A stretch of 7,736 nt of DNA from Zavarzinia sp. (GCA_028694545.1 JAQVKV010000082.1:1-7736), one strand, 5' to 3'. Counted from the first letter of the stretch, positions 1 through 7,009 are shown. The notes: generated from the letters alone by a model not told the origin. Made by a program: numbers and translations.

Positions 1-855
1 TATACGGTCGCGACCTCGGGCATGCTGGCGATCGGGCCGGACGGCAAGGAAGTCTCCTCCGCCTCGGTCGGGCAGATGTTCATCTCGGGCGTCGTGCCCG
101 GCGTCCTGCTCGGCGCCATGCTCGCCTTCACCACCTGGTACAAGGCGAAGACGAACAATTACCCCCGCCTGCCGCGCGCCGGCTGGGGCCAGCGCATCAA
201 GGCCTTCCGCGAGGCGTTCTGGGGCCTGCTGCTCGTCGTCGTCGTCATGGGCGGCATCTACACGGGCGCCTTCACGCCGACGGAAGCGGCGGCCATGAGC
301 GCCGTCTATGCCTTCGTCGTCGCGGTCTTCGTCTACAGGGACATGCGCCTGCGCGACGTGCCGAAGGTCCTGCTCGCCTCCGCCAACATGTCGGCGATGC
401 TGCTCTACATCATCACCAACGCCGTGCTGTTCTCGTTCCTGATGACGCATGAGAACATTCCCCAGGCCATGGGCGAATGGATGGTCAACACGGGCCTGAC
501 GTGGTGGATGTTCCTGCTGCTCGTCAACCTGCTGCTGCTGGTCGCCGGCACCTTCATGGAACCCTCGTCGATCACGCTGATCATGGCGCCGATCCTGTTC
601 CCCGTGGCCGTGCGGCTGGGCATCGATCCGGTGCATTTCGGCATCATGATCGTCGTGAACATGGAGATCGGCCTGTGCACGCCGCCGGTCGGGCTGAACC
701 TCTATGTCGCGTCGGGGATCACCAAGCTCGGCCTGTCGGAACTGACGAAGTCGATCATGCCGTGGCTGATGACCATGCTCGTCTTCCTCGCCCTGATCAC
801 CTACATCCCCGAGGTGACGCTGGCCCTGCCGCGCGCGCTGGGCCTGGTACACTGA
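1..855 (+). CDS. dctM: TRAP transporter large permease (DctM type), C-terminal part, 5' end outside window
   Basis: This is the 12-TM-type large membrane subunit of a tripartite ATP-independent periplasmic (TRAP) transporter. The family couples ion gradients to uptake of organic acids delivered by a periplasmic binding protein. The reading frame is open from base 1, giving 284 visible residues, so the ATG at 22 is internal rather than the start. About eight hydrophobic segments are visible. The late block is typical of DctM: GTFMEPSSITLIMAPILFP, then GIDPVHFGIMIVVNMEIGLC and TPPVGLNLYV, followed by a last hydrophobic helix near the C-terminus. The early part (SVGQMFISGVVPGVLLG) matches the family's mid-protein region. 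The substrate-binding (DctP) and small permease (DctQ) genes are not visible and probably lie upstream. The substrate cannot be read from this fragment. It converges on the DUF1329 gene, with 18 bp between stop codons. Confidence 0.93.
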   Translation, partial: YTVATSGMLAIGPDGKEVSSASVGQMFISGVVPGVLLGAMLAFTTWYKAKTNNYPRLPRAGWGQRIKAFREAFWGLLLVVVVMGGIYTGAFTPTEAAAMSAVYAFVVAVFVYRDMRLRDVPKVLLASANMSAMLLYIITNAVLFSFLMTHENIPQAMGEWMVNTGLTWWMFLLLVNLLLLVAGTFMEPSSITLIMAPILFPVAVRLGIDPVHFGIMIVVNMEIGLCTPPVGLNLYVASGITKLGLSELTKSIMPWLMTMLVFLALITYIPEVTLALPRALGLVH

Positions 856-863
856 CGCCGTGG

Positions 864-889
864 ACGCCGGGGGTCAGAACCCCCGGCGT
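864..889. terminator. Perfect hairpin between convergent genes, candidate bidirectional terminator
   Basis: The left arm ACGCCGGGGG (864-873) and right arm CCCCCGGCGT (880-889) are exact reverse complements, with a 6-nt loop TCAGAA. It starts 8 bp after the dctM stop. On the other strand, the loop holds the stop codon of the DUF1329 gene and the right arm encodes part of its last codons. The stem is strong and all G/C apart from the outermost pair. No T-run follows on either strand, so it is not a textbook intrinsic terminator. It may stop transcription in both directions or protect the two 3' ends. Confidence 0.6.
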
Positions 890-2250
890 TGCAGGGCGGA
901 CTGGGTGAGATAGGCTTCGTAGATCGACGGGTCGTTCACCTTCATGGTGTCGCCGCTGGCGAGGCCCGGGCGCTGCTCCAGCCGGGTCATGGTCCTTGTC
1001 TGGGTGTTGAAGGCGTGGATATGCGACCACGACCAATAGGGATGGGCACCGTCCATGACCCTGTTGGTGCCGTCGTCATAGAGCGAATAGGCCCCGTCGA
1101 AGGAACGGAACGCCTTGCCGCGCCGGTCGTAGGACACCATCGAGACGGGCAGCATGGTGCGCAGGTCGAAGCGTACCGCCTTTTTCGAGATCGGCGCGCG
1201 CGGATAGCTCGTCGGCTCGGACTCGACGACGATGGTCTGCGGCACGAGTTCGACCACCGTATCGAAGAAGGTCAGGCCCTTCGGGCCGCCGTGGGTCTTG
1301 CGCGTCCAGTCCGGATCGGCGCCCGACCAATTGCCCGACAGGGGCGCCAGCGCCGGCCCGGTGGCCACCACCCTGCAATTGCCCCAGGTCAGATAGGGAT
1401 CGCCCGCCGCCCAGGCGTCCGAGAGATAGAGATCGGTCCCCGGCAGCATGGGCTCGAAACGCTGGTTGGTCGGGAAGCGGCGCACGCGCTTGAAGGTCGG
1501 CACGTAACCGAAGAGGTCCGGGAACTTGCGCTGGTCGTAGTACCAGGTGTTCAGGAAGGAGGTGCCGCGCACGTCGTGCGGCGCCGTGAAGAAGATCGCC
1601 TGGAAGCGCAGCAGGTCTTCCTTGCCCGGAATATGGGGCTTGGGGTCCATGACCAGGCGGCCGGTCGCCTGCATCTCGGCCCAGGCGCCTTCGTAGCGGT
1701 AGCGGATGTCGCCGTCGACGCTGACGTCGCATTCGGTGATGACATAGACCGTGGCGTCGTGTCGGCCCCAGGCCAGGGTCTGGCCCGCCATCGCCTCGAA
1801 ACCGTCCGTCGTCGCCGGGAAGGGATGGCCGCCGATCCAGGGTGTGCCGTCGTCTGTCACCACGTTGCGATTGGCGTCGAGCCGGGCACGGCCCTTGTTG
1901 CGGATCGTCGCCTCGACATATTCCCACGGGCTGAGACGCATGATATCCCGCGTCTCCGGCCCGAGCTTCAGGCGCCGGCCCATCTCGCGGATCTGCTCGA
2001 CCTGGATGGGATCGAGCAAGTCCTTGACCAGATCGACGTTCTCGGCCGAGATCTCCATTCCGGGCTTCAACTTGCCCTTGGTGTATTCCTCGATCGAGAG
2101 CAACTCGTCCGGATAGGCGGCGCTGGCGTCGCCATCGGCGGCCAGCGCATCCCACAGGGGCATCAGCACGCCGGCCGCGACGGCGCCACGCGCCACCTGA
2201 TCGAGGAAGTGGCGGCGCGTGAAACCACGGTCGAAGCGTCTGACGTGCAT
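874..2250 (-). CDS. Tat-exported DUF1329 family protein
   Basis: This 458-residue protein is recognised as DUF1329, a periplasmic or envelope family related in fold to outer-membrane lipoprotein-sorting proteins (LolA/LolB-like). The biochemical function is unknown. The N-terminus carries a twin-arginine signal: TRRHFL at residues 11-16, a hydrophobic stretch to about residue 35, and an ALA cleavage motif at 35-37. Export in a folded state is therefore likely. There is no lipobox cysteine at the cleavage site. The body (about 75-450) has the family's aromatic-rich pattern, for example DGTPWIGGHPFP, TSFLNTWYYDQRKFPD and DAHPYW-like GAHPYWSWSHIHAF near the C-terminus. The length is normal. It follows the GDL-tail gene by 23 bp on the same strand, so the two are probably co-transcribed. 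The ribosome site is weak (GGGG about 10 nt upstream of ATG 2250), which suggests some translational coupling. DUF1329 is commonly paired with DUF1302 and an RND permease, and neither is seen here. Confidence 0.88.
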   Translation of the reverse strand: MHVRRFDRGFTRRHFLDQVARGAVAAGVLMPLWDALAADGDASAAYPDELLSIEEYTKGKLKPGMEISAENVDLVKDLLDPIQVEQIREMGRRLKLGPETRDIMRLSPWEYVEATIRNKGRARLDANRNVVTDDGTPWIGGHPFPATTDGFEAMAGQTLAWGRHDATVYVITECDVSVDGDIRYRYEGAWAEMQATGRLVMDPKPHIPGKEDLLRFQAIFFTAPHDVRGTSFLNTWYYDQRKFPDLFGYVPTFKRVRRFPTNQRFEPMLPGTDLYLSDAWAAGDPYLTWGNCRVVATGPALAPLSGNWSGADPDWTRKTHGGPKGLTFFDTVVELVPQTIVVESEPTSYPRAPISKKAVRFDLRTMLPVSMVSYDRRGKAFRSFDGAYSLYDDGTNRVMDGAHPYWSWSHIHAFNTQTRTMTRLEQRPGLASGDTMKVNDPSIYEAYLTQSALQRRGF

Positions 2251-2273
2251 GGCGTCGGCCCCGCCGGCGCCGG

Positions 2274-3617
2274 TCAGGGCGCCAGCGAAGGCAGGCCGGG
2301 CAGGCCGAGCGTGCTGCCCAGCCGGCCGAGCAGGTCGCCGACCACCGCGGGATCGGTGATGCCGTCGATGATGCCGGGCAGCAGCAGGTTGGCCACGGCT
2401 TCGGGCTGCAGGCTGCCGAGGAGGACATAGGTGCCTTCGGCCGGCAGCAGGTTCAGCAGGTCGCCGACCAGCGGAATGGCCGCCAGCGAATTGTCGCCCG
2501 TGGGCAGATCGCCGACGCGCAGCGTCTCGGGCGAGAGCAGCACGGCGACGCTGCCGGCAAGATCGCCGACGATCGGAATGCCGTCCAGCGGCGTGCCCGT
2601 CTCGCCCGCCGGCAGGATCCCCGCGAGCAGGTCACCCAGCGGCGCCTGCGTGCCGTCGGTCGAGATCAGATTGGTGAGCAGGTCTCCGATCGCCGAATTC
2701 GAGAGCGCGTCGGTCGGGCTCGGTTCCGGCGTCGCCATCGGTGCCGCTGGCAGGTCGCCGAAGGCGACGCCATCCGCCAGCGCGCCGGCGACCTGGGCGA
2801 TGAAGCGGGCCCCGCCCACGGTCGGCCGCGACAGGAAGCTGTTGCTGCGGCCCATATGGCGATGGCGGTCCATCAGCGAGATGCCGCCGCCTTCTTCCTC
2901 TTCGTACATGCCCTGCTTGGTGCGCTCGTCGGGCGAGCCCGCATAGAGCCGCAGGCCGGCGAGGCCGAGCGCGCCGTCCTTGTCGAAGGCACCGAGGGCG
3001 AAGAAGGCGAGACCGCTTTCCGGCGCCAGCATGAATTCGACCTCGGTATCGGCGCCCAGTTCCATTTCCTCGGAATAGGACAGGCCAAGACCGACGCGGA
3101 AGGACGGCGCCGCGTAATAGGAAAGGCCGACACGGCCGATGACGCCATCGTCCATGATGTCGCCGCTCTGCAGCGAGATCAGGGCCTCGAAGGTGATGTT
3201 GTCGACGTAATATTCCGCGATGCCGGAGACGCCATATTGCGTGTTGTCGTCGATGACGACGCCGGAGACCGCGATGCCGAGGCTGTAGGTCGTCGGATCA
3301 CGGAAGAAGAGCTGGGCGGCGCCACCGTAGAAGCCGGTGTCATTGCCCGCCTTGCCGCCGATGGCGTCGAGCTGAATGCCCATGCTGTCGCCGAGGGGAA
3401 GGGTCACGGTCGGGGCGACGCCATACATGCCGCCGCGTTCGTCGCCGCCACCGAAGAGATCGAGTTGAAAGCTGCTGCCGGCCACCGCCACGGCATCGTC
3501 GAACGCGCTCGCCGGTGCCGCTTCCTGCGCCGACACCAGGGGAGCGCCGGCCAGCGTGGCACCCGCCAAGGCCGTACCAACGGCCAGCGACCAGATTCCC
3601 GTCTTCTGCTTCATCAT
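2274..3617 (-). CDS. Exported protein with beta-barrel-like N-terminal half and GDL-repeat C-terminal tail
   Basis: I do not recognise a named family for this 447-residue protein. Residues 1-30 form a Sec signal peptide (KQK, a hydrophobic core, then VSA before Q31). Residues about 48-226 consist of short alternating hydrophobic/polar stretches separated by Gly, Asp and Asn turns, for example YSLGIAVSGVVIDD, FRVGLGLSYSEE and ALGLAGLRLYAGS. That suggests ten or more beta strands, as in a small outer-membrane barrel. An acidic/His linker follows (YEEEEGGG at 238-245, DRHRH at 250-254). From about 285 to the end the protein is low-complexity, rich in Gly, Leu, Pro and Asp, with seven GDL motifs. 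The ATG pair at 3617 and 3614 both lie behind GAGGGG (3621-3626); the second ATG has the more usual spacing. It is the first gene of a likely operon with DUF1329. An outer-membrane or surface location is inference. Confidence 0.82.
   Translation of the reverse strand: MMKQKTGIWSLAVGTALAGATLAGAPLVSAQEAAPASAFDDAVAVAGSSFQLDLFGGGDERGGMYGVAPTVTLPLGDSMGIQLDAIGGKAGNDTGFYGGAAQLFFRDPTTYSLGIAVSGVVIDDNTQYGVSGIAEYYVDNITFEALISLQSGDIMDDGVIGRVGLSYYAAPSFRVGLGLSYSEEMELGADTEVEFMLAPESGLAFFALGAFDKDGALGLAGLRLYAGSPDERTKQGMYEEEEGGGISLMDRHRHMGRSNSFLSRPTVGGARFIAQVAGALADGVAFGDLPAAPMATPEPSPTDALSNSAIGDLLTNLISTDGTQAPLGDLLAGILPAGETGTPLDGIPIVGDLAGSVAVLLSPETLRVGDLPTGDNSLAAIPLVGDLLNLLPAEGTYVLLGSLQPEAVANLLLPGIIDGITDPAVVGDLLGRLGSTLGLPGLPSLAP
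2331..2761 (-). repeat. Seven degenerate GDL(L) repeat units in the tail of the exported protein
   Basis: GDL occurs at residues 287, 311, 328, 351, 369, 385 and 427. It usually sits in a context like I/L-P-I/L-V-G-D-L-L, for example IPIVGDL and IPLVGDLL. Spacing is 24, 17, 23, 18, 16 and 42 residues. On the + strand DNA the units appear as variants of CAGGTCGCCGA at 2331, 2457, 2505, 2559, 2628, 2679 and 2751; three are identical and four carry changes. The repetition is imperfect at DNA level and conserved mainly as protein, so it looks like old internal duplication kept by selection rather than a recent tandem repeat. Confidence 0.8.
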
Positions 3618-3620
3618 GGG

Positions 3621-3626
3621 CCCCTC
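3621..3626 (-). promoter_or_regulatory. Ribosome binding site of the GDL-tail gene
   Basis: On the minus strand this reads GAGGGG. It lies 3 nt before the ATG at 3617 and 6 nt before the in-frame ATG at 3614. The spacing slightly favours the second ATG, which would shorten the protein by one Met and leave the signal peptide intact. Confidence 0.55.
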
Positions 3627-3707
3627 GTTTCCACCCCTCGCGGCCCCCTCAGGCCGTCTTGTTGTGATTGGTCATAGCCCGAGTCCCGTCCCCCACCCGC
3701 CCACCCG

Positions 3708-3739
3708 AATGGGAGGGCAAACGCGGAGTTCCTCCCATT
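3708..3739. repeat. Perfect 9-bp inverted repeat upstream of the DUF1329 operon, possible operator
   Basis: AATGGGAGG (3708-3716) and CCTCCCATT (3731-3739) are exact reverse complements separated by 14 bp. It lies about 90-120 bp upstream of the leftward operon's start. The spacing suits either a dimeric regulator spanning about two helical turns or a 5'-leader hairpin. No adjacent regulator gene is visible to assign it to. Confidence 0.45.
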
Positions 3740-3761
3740 TGGCCTTGGTAAACCCGACTCA

Positions 3762-3790
3762 CCGGCGATCCGCCGGCCCTCTGGCGCCAG
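3762..3790. repeat. Short hairpin plus 10-bp palindrome in the divergent intergenic region
   Basis: CCGGCG (3762-3767) pairs with CGCCGG (3771-3776) over a 3-nt loop ATC. Four bases later comes the perfect palindrome CTGGCGCCAG (3781-3790). GC-rich DNA gives such short palindromes by chance, but the clustering of three symmetric elements within 83 bp of the only divergent promoter region here makes a regulatory role plausible. Confidence 0.3.
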
Positions 3791-3934
3791 ATGCCACCAA
3801 TCCTGTTATTTTTATCCGGGCGGAAATCGACCCCACCCGATGCCGGGCAGCCTTGTCCAATCACGGGTTGGCCGTTGCCGCCGCCCTGGACTATCACCAG
3901 AGGCAATCATCCGGCCGCCGCCGGCCCACGATTC

Positions 3935-3939
3935 GAGGA
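3935..3939 (+). promoter_or_regulatory. Ribosome binding site deciding the TTG start of the dehydrogenase gene
   Basis: GAGGA lies 8 nt upstream of the TTG at 3948-3950. No comparable site precedes the upstream in-frame ATG at 3840, and the extra 36 residues that start would add are Arg/Pro-rich and unlike an aldehyde dehydrogenase N-terminus. Confidence 0.7.
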
Positions 3940-3947
3940 TCACGGCC

Positions 3948-5471
3948 TTGACCAAGGAATGCCCCATCGCCCAGGAAGCCGCCGCCCTGCTCGCCCGCCT
4001 CGGCGTCGACCCCGCCCCGGAAGCCGGTGGGCGCGCGGTACGCTCGCCGATCTCGGGCAGCGTTATCGGCCATGTCGCCGACACGGGCCCCGAGGCGGTC
4101 GAAAACGCCATCGCCGCCGCCGCCCGGGCCTTCGCCGAATGGCGCCGCGTACCCGCGCCGCGCCGGGGTGAGTTCGTCCGCCTGATCGGCGAGGAATTGC
4201 GCGCGGCCAAGGCCGACCTTGGTCGTCTGGTCACCCTCGAGGTGGGCAAGGTACCCTCCGAGGGCGAGGGCGAGGTGCAGGAGATGATCGACATCTGCGA
4301 CTACGCCGTCGGCCTGTCGCGCCAGCTCCAGGGCCTCGCCCTGCCGAGCGAGCGGCCGGACCACCGCATGATGGAGCAATGGCATCCGGCGGGTGTCGTC
4401 GCCGTGATCACTGCCTTCAACTTCCCCGTCGCCGTCTTTTCGTGGAACGCGGCGTTGGCCCTCGTCTGCGGCGATCCGGTGATCTGGAAACCGTCGGAAA
4501 AGGCACCGCTGACCGCGCTTGCGGTCCGCACGCTGGTGGCGCGCGCGGCGGCCCGCTTCGGCGGCGTTCCGGCGGGCCTCGTCCAGGTCCTGCCGGGCGG
4601 GCACGACGTGGGCGCCACGCTGGTGGACGACGGGCGCGTGGCCGTGGTCTCGGCCACCGGTTCCACCCGTATGGGCCGGGTCGTGGGGCAGCGCGTGGCG
4701 GCGCGCTTTGGCCGCGCCATCCTCGAACTCGGCGGCAACAATGCCTCGATCGTCACGCCTTCGGCCGACCTCGATCTCGCGGTCCGCGCCATCGCGTTTG
4801 GCGCCATGGGCACCGCCGGCCAGCGCTGCACCACCCTGCGCCGGCTCTTCGTCCATGACGCCGTCTACGACGCGCTGGTGCCCCGTCTCGCCAAGGTCTA
4901 TGCCGGCGTCACCGTCGGCAATCCGCTGGAGGACGGCGTGCTGGTCGGCCCCCTGATCGACGAGGCGGCGGGCGAAGCCATGAGCCTTGCCATAGCCGCC
5001 GCCCGCGCCCTCGGCGCCACGGTGACCGGGGGCGAGGCCGTCGACGTGGACGGTTGCGCGGAAGCCTGCTACCGCCGCCCCGCCTTGGTCGAGATGGCGG
5101 AACAGGTCGGCCCCATGCTGGAGGAAACCTTCGCCCCCATCCTCTATGTCCACCGCTACCACGATCTCGATACGGCCATCGCCCTGCAGAACGCGGTCGC
5201 CCAGGGCCTGTCCTCATCGATCTTCAGCAACGACCTGCGCGAGACCGAGACCTTCCTCTCCGCGTCGGGGTCCGACTGCGGCATCGCCAATGTGAACATG
5301 GGTACGTCGGGCGCCGAGATCGGCGGGGCCTTCGGCGGCGAGAAGGAAACGGGCGGCGGCCGCGAATCCGGGTCCGACGCCTGGAAGGGCTACATGCGGC
5401 GTATGACCTCGGCCATCAACTACGGCCGCGACCTGCCGCTGGCCCAGGGCGTACGTTTCGACATCGATTGA
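3948..5471 (+). CDS. amaB: ALDH7/antiquitin-type aldehyde dehydrogenase, likely L-piperidine-6-carboxylate (alpha-aminoadipic semialdehyde) dehydrogenase
   Basis: This 507-residue cytosolic NAD(P)+-dependent dehydrogenase probably oxidises alpha-aminoadipic 6-semialdehyde, in equilibrium with piperidine-6-carboxylate, to alpha-aminoadipate in lysine/pipecolate catabolism. Antiquitin-specific signatures are visible: GEGEVQEMIDICDYAVGLSR (about 106-125), LPSERPDH, EQWHPAGVVAVITAFNFPVAV, and the C-terminal SGSDAWKGYMRR...INYGRDLPLAQG. Catalytic residues are intact: Asn158, Lys181, the GST at 238-240 of the NAD site, general base Glu260 (ELGGNNA), nucleophile Cys294 (GQRCTT) and EETFAPI at 392-398. 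The TTG start is chosen because GAGGA lies 8 nt upstream and the resulting length is normal for the family. It converges on the cyclase gene with 25 bp between stops. Other lysine-pathway genes are not in view, so the exact substrate is inferred from subfamily resemblance. Confidence 0.88.
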   Translation: MTKECPIAQEAAALLARLGVDPAPEAGGRAVRSPISGSVIGHVADTGPEAVENAIAAAARAFAEWRRVPAPRRGEFVRLIGEELRAAKADLGRLVTLEVGKVPSEGEGEVQEMIDICDYAVGLSRQLQGLALPSERPDHRMMEQWHPAGVVAVITAFNFPVAVFSWNAALALVCGDPVIWKPSEKAPLTALAVRTLVARAAARFGGVPAGLVQVLPGGHDVGATLVDDGRVAVVSATGSTRMGRVVGQRVAARFGRAILELGGNNASIVTPSADLDLAVRAIAFGAMGTAGQRCTTLRRLFVHDAVYDALVPRLAKVYAGVTVGNPLEDGVLVGPLIDEAAGEAMSLAIAAARALGATVTGGEAVDVDGCAEACYRRPALVEMAEQVGPMLEETFAPILYVHRYHDLDTAIALQNAVAQGLSSSIFSNDLRETETFLSASGSDCGIANVNMGTSGAEIGGAFGGEKETGGGRESGSDAWKGYMRRMTSAINYGRDLPLAQGVRFDID

Positions 5472-5499
5472 GCGACGGGGACCGAACGACCGGCGCTCA
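5469..5499. repeat. Inverted repeat joining the stop codons of two convergent genes
   Basis: TGAGCG (5469-5474) begins with the dehydrogenase stop codon. CGCTCA (5494-5499) is its exact reverse complement and ends with the antisense of the cyclase stop codon. The intervening 19 nt has no strong extra pairing and there is no T-run. It may be a weak shared transcription end, or chance. Confidence 0.3.
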
Positions 5500-6933
5500 G
5501 TCCGCCCCGACCACCCGGTCGCGCCCTTCGGCCTTGGCCTGGTAAAGGGCGCGGTCGGCACGCGACATCAGGAATGCCAGCATCGGATTGGCGCCCACCT
5601 CACGGGCGGCGACACCGATGCTGACCGTGACATGCAGGGTGCGGGCGCCGAGTTCGATCGGCGTTTCCGCCACGCGGCGGCGCAGCCTTTCCGCGACGGC
5701 GACCCCGGCCTCCAACCCGAAGCCGGGAAGCAGGGCGACGAATTCCTCCCCGCCCAGGCGGCCGAAGACGTCGTTCTCCCGCAGGCCCGCCGCCACCGCC
5801 CGGGCTAATGTCGCCAAGGCGACGTCGCCGGCGGCATGGCCGTGGACGTCGTTGACCTGCTTGAAATGATCGATGTCGAAGATCAGCACGGCGGCTTTCC
5901 CGCCCCGATCCATCAGGGCCTCGCCCTCGCGCAGCAGGGCCATGCGGTTCAGGACACCGGTCAGGGAATCATGGGATGCCGCATGGTCCAGGCGGCGCAG
6001 GGCATCCTCCCGCGCGACATTGATGCTGGCCACCATCAGCGGGCCGAGCGCCAGCAGAGTCGTGCCCGCCCGGACCGACAGCGTGTCGCGCATGAAGGAC
6101 AGGGTGCCGATATCCGGCAGCCAGCCGGCCGAAACCGCCACCAGCATGAAGCCGGTCGTCAGCATGGTCAGGATCACGGTTCCGAAGACGCCGTAGTAGA
6201 GCGCGCACCAGAGCAGGGCCGGCACGGGAAAGGCGATGGCCCCGGGACCACCGACCACCAGCGCGCCGATGACGGACAGCAGGACCCCCACCGCCGGCGC
6301 GGCGAAACGTGCGTCCGTCACCATGCGCTTCAGCCCGAAGACCATGCCCCGGACCGAGGTCGGCAGGGTCAGCACCACCGGCACGACACTGATCGCGTTG
6401 ACGAGTTCCGCGGAGAACCAGTAGCCGAGGCCCGAGACCAGTTCCCGATCGAAGAACAGCGGGTTCGCCCAGCACCCGATCCCGGTGGCGACGGCGGCCC
6501 CGGCCACGCAGATGACGAAGAGGTGAAGCACGGACACCGGCCGTTCCAGGCGCCTGTCCGCCGGCCCGAGCCTTGCGTAGAGGGCGACCCCCGTGCCCGC
6601 CATGGCCATATTGGTCGCGGTCAGCCACAGGGTGGCGAAAAAGGCGCCGCCCGTCAGCCAGTCGGCGGCCAGATAGCCGGCCAGCGCGCCGAGCCAGCCC
6701 CAGCGCGTGTTCAGGGCGGGAAAGCGCACCATCATGCCGAGCAGCAGGGCGTTCGCCGGCCAGAAGGCCGCGAGGAAGCCGAGCGGCCGTGTCAGAATGC
6801 CGAGAAGAGCCGCGGCGAAAATGACCGCAGCCACGATCGCAACCGGCCTGAACCGGCGCCCCCCCAGGGTGAGCTTGTCCGTCGCTTCGGCCACCGGGCG
6901 CCCTTTTCGACACCATTTCCCCGCGAACAACAT
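5497..6933 (-). CDS. Membrane-bound diguanylate cyclase, MASE1-like sensor plus GGDEF domain
   Basis: This inner-membrane enzyme makes cyclic di-GMP from two GTP. Residues about 30-305 (478-residue numbering) form roughly eight transmembrane helices resembling a MASE1 sensor (AAFWPANALLLGMMVRFP at 55-72); its ligand is unknown. The GGDEF domain spans about 315-475, with HDSLTGVLNR (321-330), metal-binding Asp353 in FDIDHFKQVND, and active-site GGEEF at 394-398. The product-inhibition I-site RxxD (R385-D388, REND) lies five residues before the GG motif, so the enzyme should be active and feedback-inhibited. There is no EAL domain. Two starts are possible: ATG at 6933, with no clear ribosome site, or GTG at 6894, preceded by AAAAGGG with 6-nt spacing. 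I favour the GTG (465 residues), because the extra 13 residues are not needed for the first helix. It is divergent from putA. Confidence 0.9.
   Translation of the reverse strand: MLFAGKWCRKGRPVAEATDKLTLGGRRFRPVAIVAAVIFAAALLGILTRPLGFLAAFWPANALLLGMMVRFPALNTRWGWLGALAGYLAADWLTGGAFFATLWLTATNMAMAGTGVALYARLGPADRRLERPVSVLHLFVICVAGAAVATGIGCWANPLFFDRELVSGLGYWFSAELVNAISVVPVVLTLPTSVRGMVFGLKRMVTDARFAAPAVGVLLSVIGALVVGGPGAIAFPVPALLWCALYYGVFGTVILTMLTTGFMLVAVSAGWLPDIGTLSFMRDTLSVRAGTTLLALGPLMVASINVAREDALRRLDHAASHDSLTGVLNRMALLREGEALMDRGGKAAVLIFDIDHFKQVNDVHGHAAGDVALATLARAVAAGLRENDVFGRLGGEEFVALLPGFGLEAGVAVAERLRRRVAETPIELGARTLHVTVSIGVAAREVGANPMLAFLMSRADRALYQAKAEGRDRVVGAD
6901..6907 (-). promoter_or_regulatory. Ribosome binding site favouring a GTG start for the cyclase gene
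   Basis: On the minus strand this reads AAAAGGG, ending 6 nt before GTG at 6894-6892. The upstream ATG at 6933 has no comparable purine tract at a useful distance. If the GTG is used, the divergent control region grows to 169 bp. Confidence 0.5.
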
Positions 6934-7009
6934 TGCGCATGAGGGGACCGCTTCGGCAACCGGAAGCAGACCGAACGATCCCGCCCCTCACCATTTTGTC
7001 GAGCTAGGC

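Larger units (their letters stand above)
3618..3947. other. Divergent intergenic region with inverted repeats
   Basis: This 330-bp stretch separates the DUF1329 operon (leftward) from the aldehyde dehydrogenase (rightward) and should hold both promoters. It contains a 9-bp inverted repeat (3708-3739), a 6-bp hairpin (3762-3776), a 10-bp palindrome (3781-3790) and an unusually AT-rich patch around 3802-3816 (TGTTATTTTTAT). The last could be a -10 region on either strand, but I cannot pair it with a convincing -35. No small gene with a ribosome site is evident. Confidence 0.6.

Noticed and set aside
1076..2428. Alternative - strand frame across the DUF1329 gene and its upstream neighbour
   Set aside because: It is Arg/Pro/Gly-rich with no recognisable domain and overlaps two better-supported genes in another frame.
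889..2430. Long open frame on the + strand opposite the DUF1329 gene (513 codons)
   Set aside because: It is antisense to a clear family member. Its composition (Arg, Gly, His and Val rich, no domain) is typical of a shadow frame in GC-rich DNA.
2331..2761. Repeated CAGGTCGCCGA-like units considered as a CRISPR or tandem DNA repeat
   Set aside because: The units are short, unevenly spaced and degenerate, lie in one reading frame and correspond to GDL motifs in the protein.
3840..3947. 36-residue N-terminal extension of the dehydrogenase from ATG 3840
   Set aside because: It has no ribosome site and an Arg/Pro-rich composition. The TTG at 3948 has a good GAGGA site and gives a normal family length.
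3894..5162. Long - strand open frame opposite the aldehyde dehydrogenase
   Set aside because: The + strand carries an intact ALDH7 protein with all catalytic residues. The antisense product is low-complexity and resembles no family.
5836..6942. Long + strand open frame opposite the diguanylate cyclase
   Set aside because: It is Gln/Arg/His/Gly-rich shadow translation of a well-supported membrane GGDEF gene.
6934..7009. Search for a small gene or RNA between the cyclase and the putA operator
   Set aside because: There is no open frame with a ribosome site and no strong hairpin. It is best left as promoter DNA.
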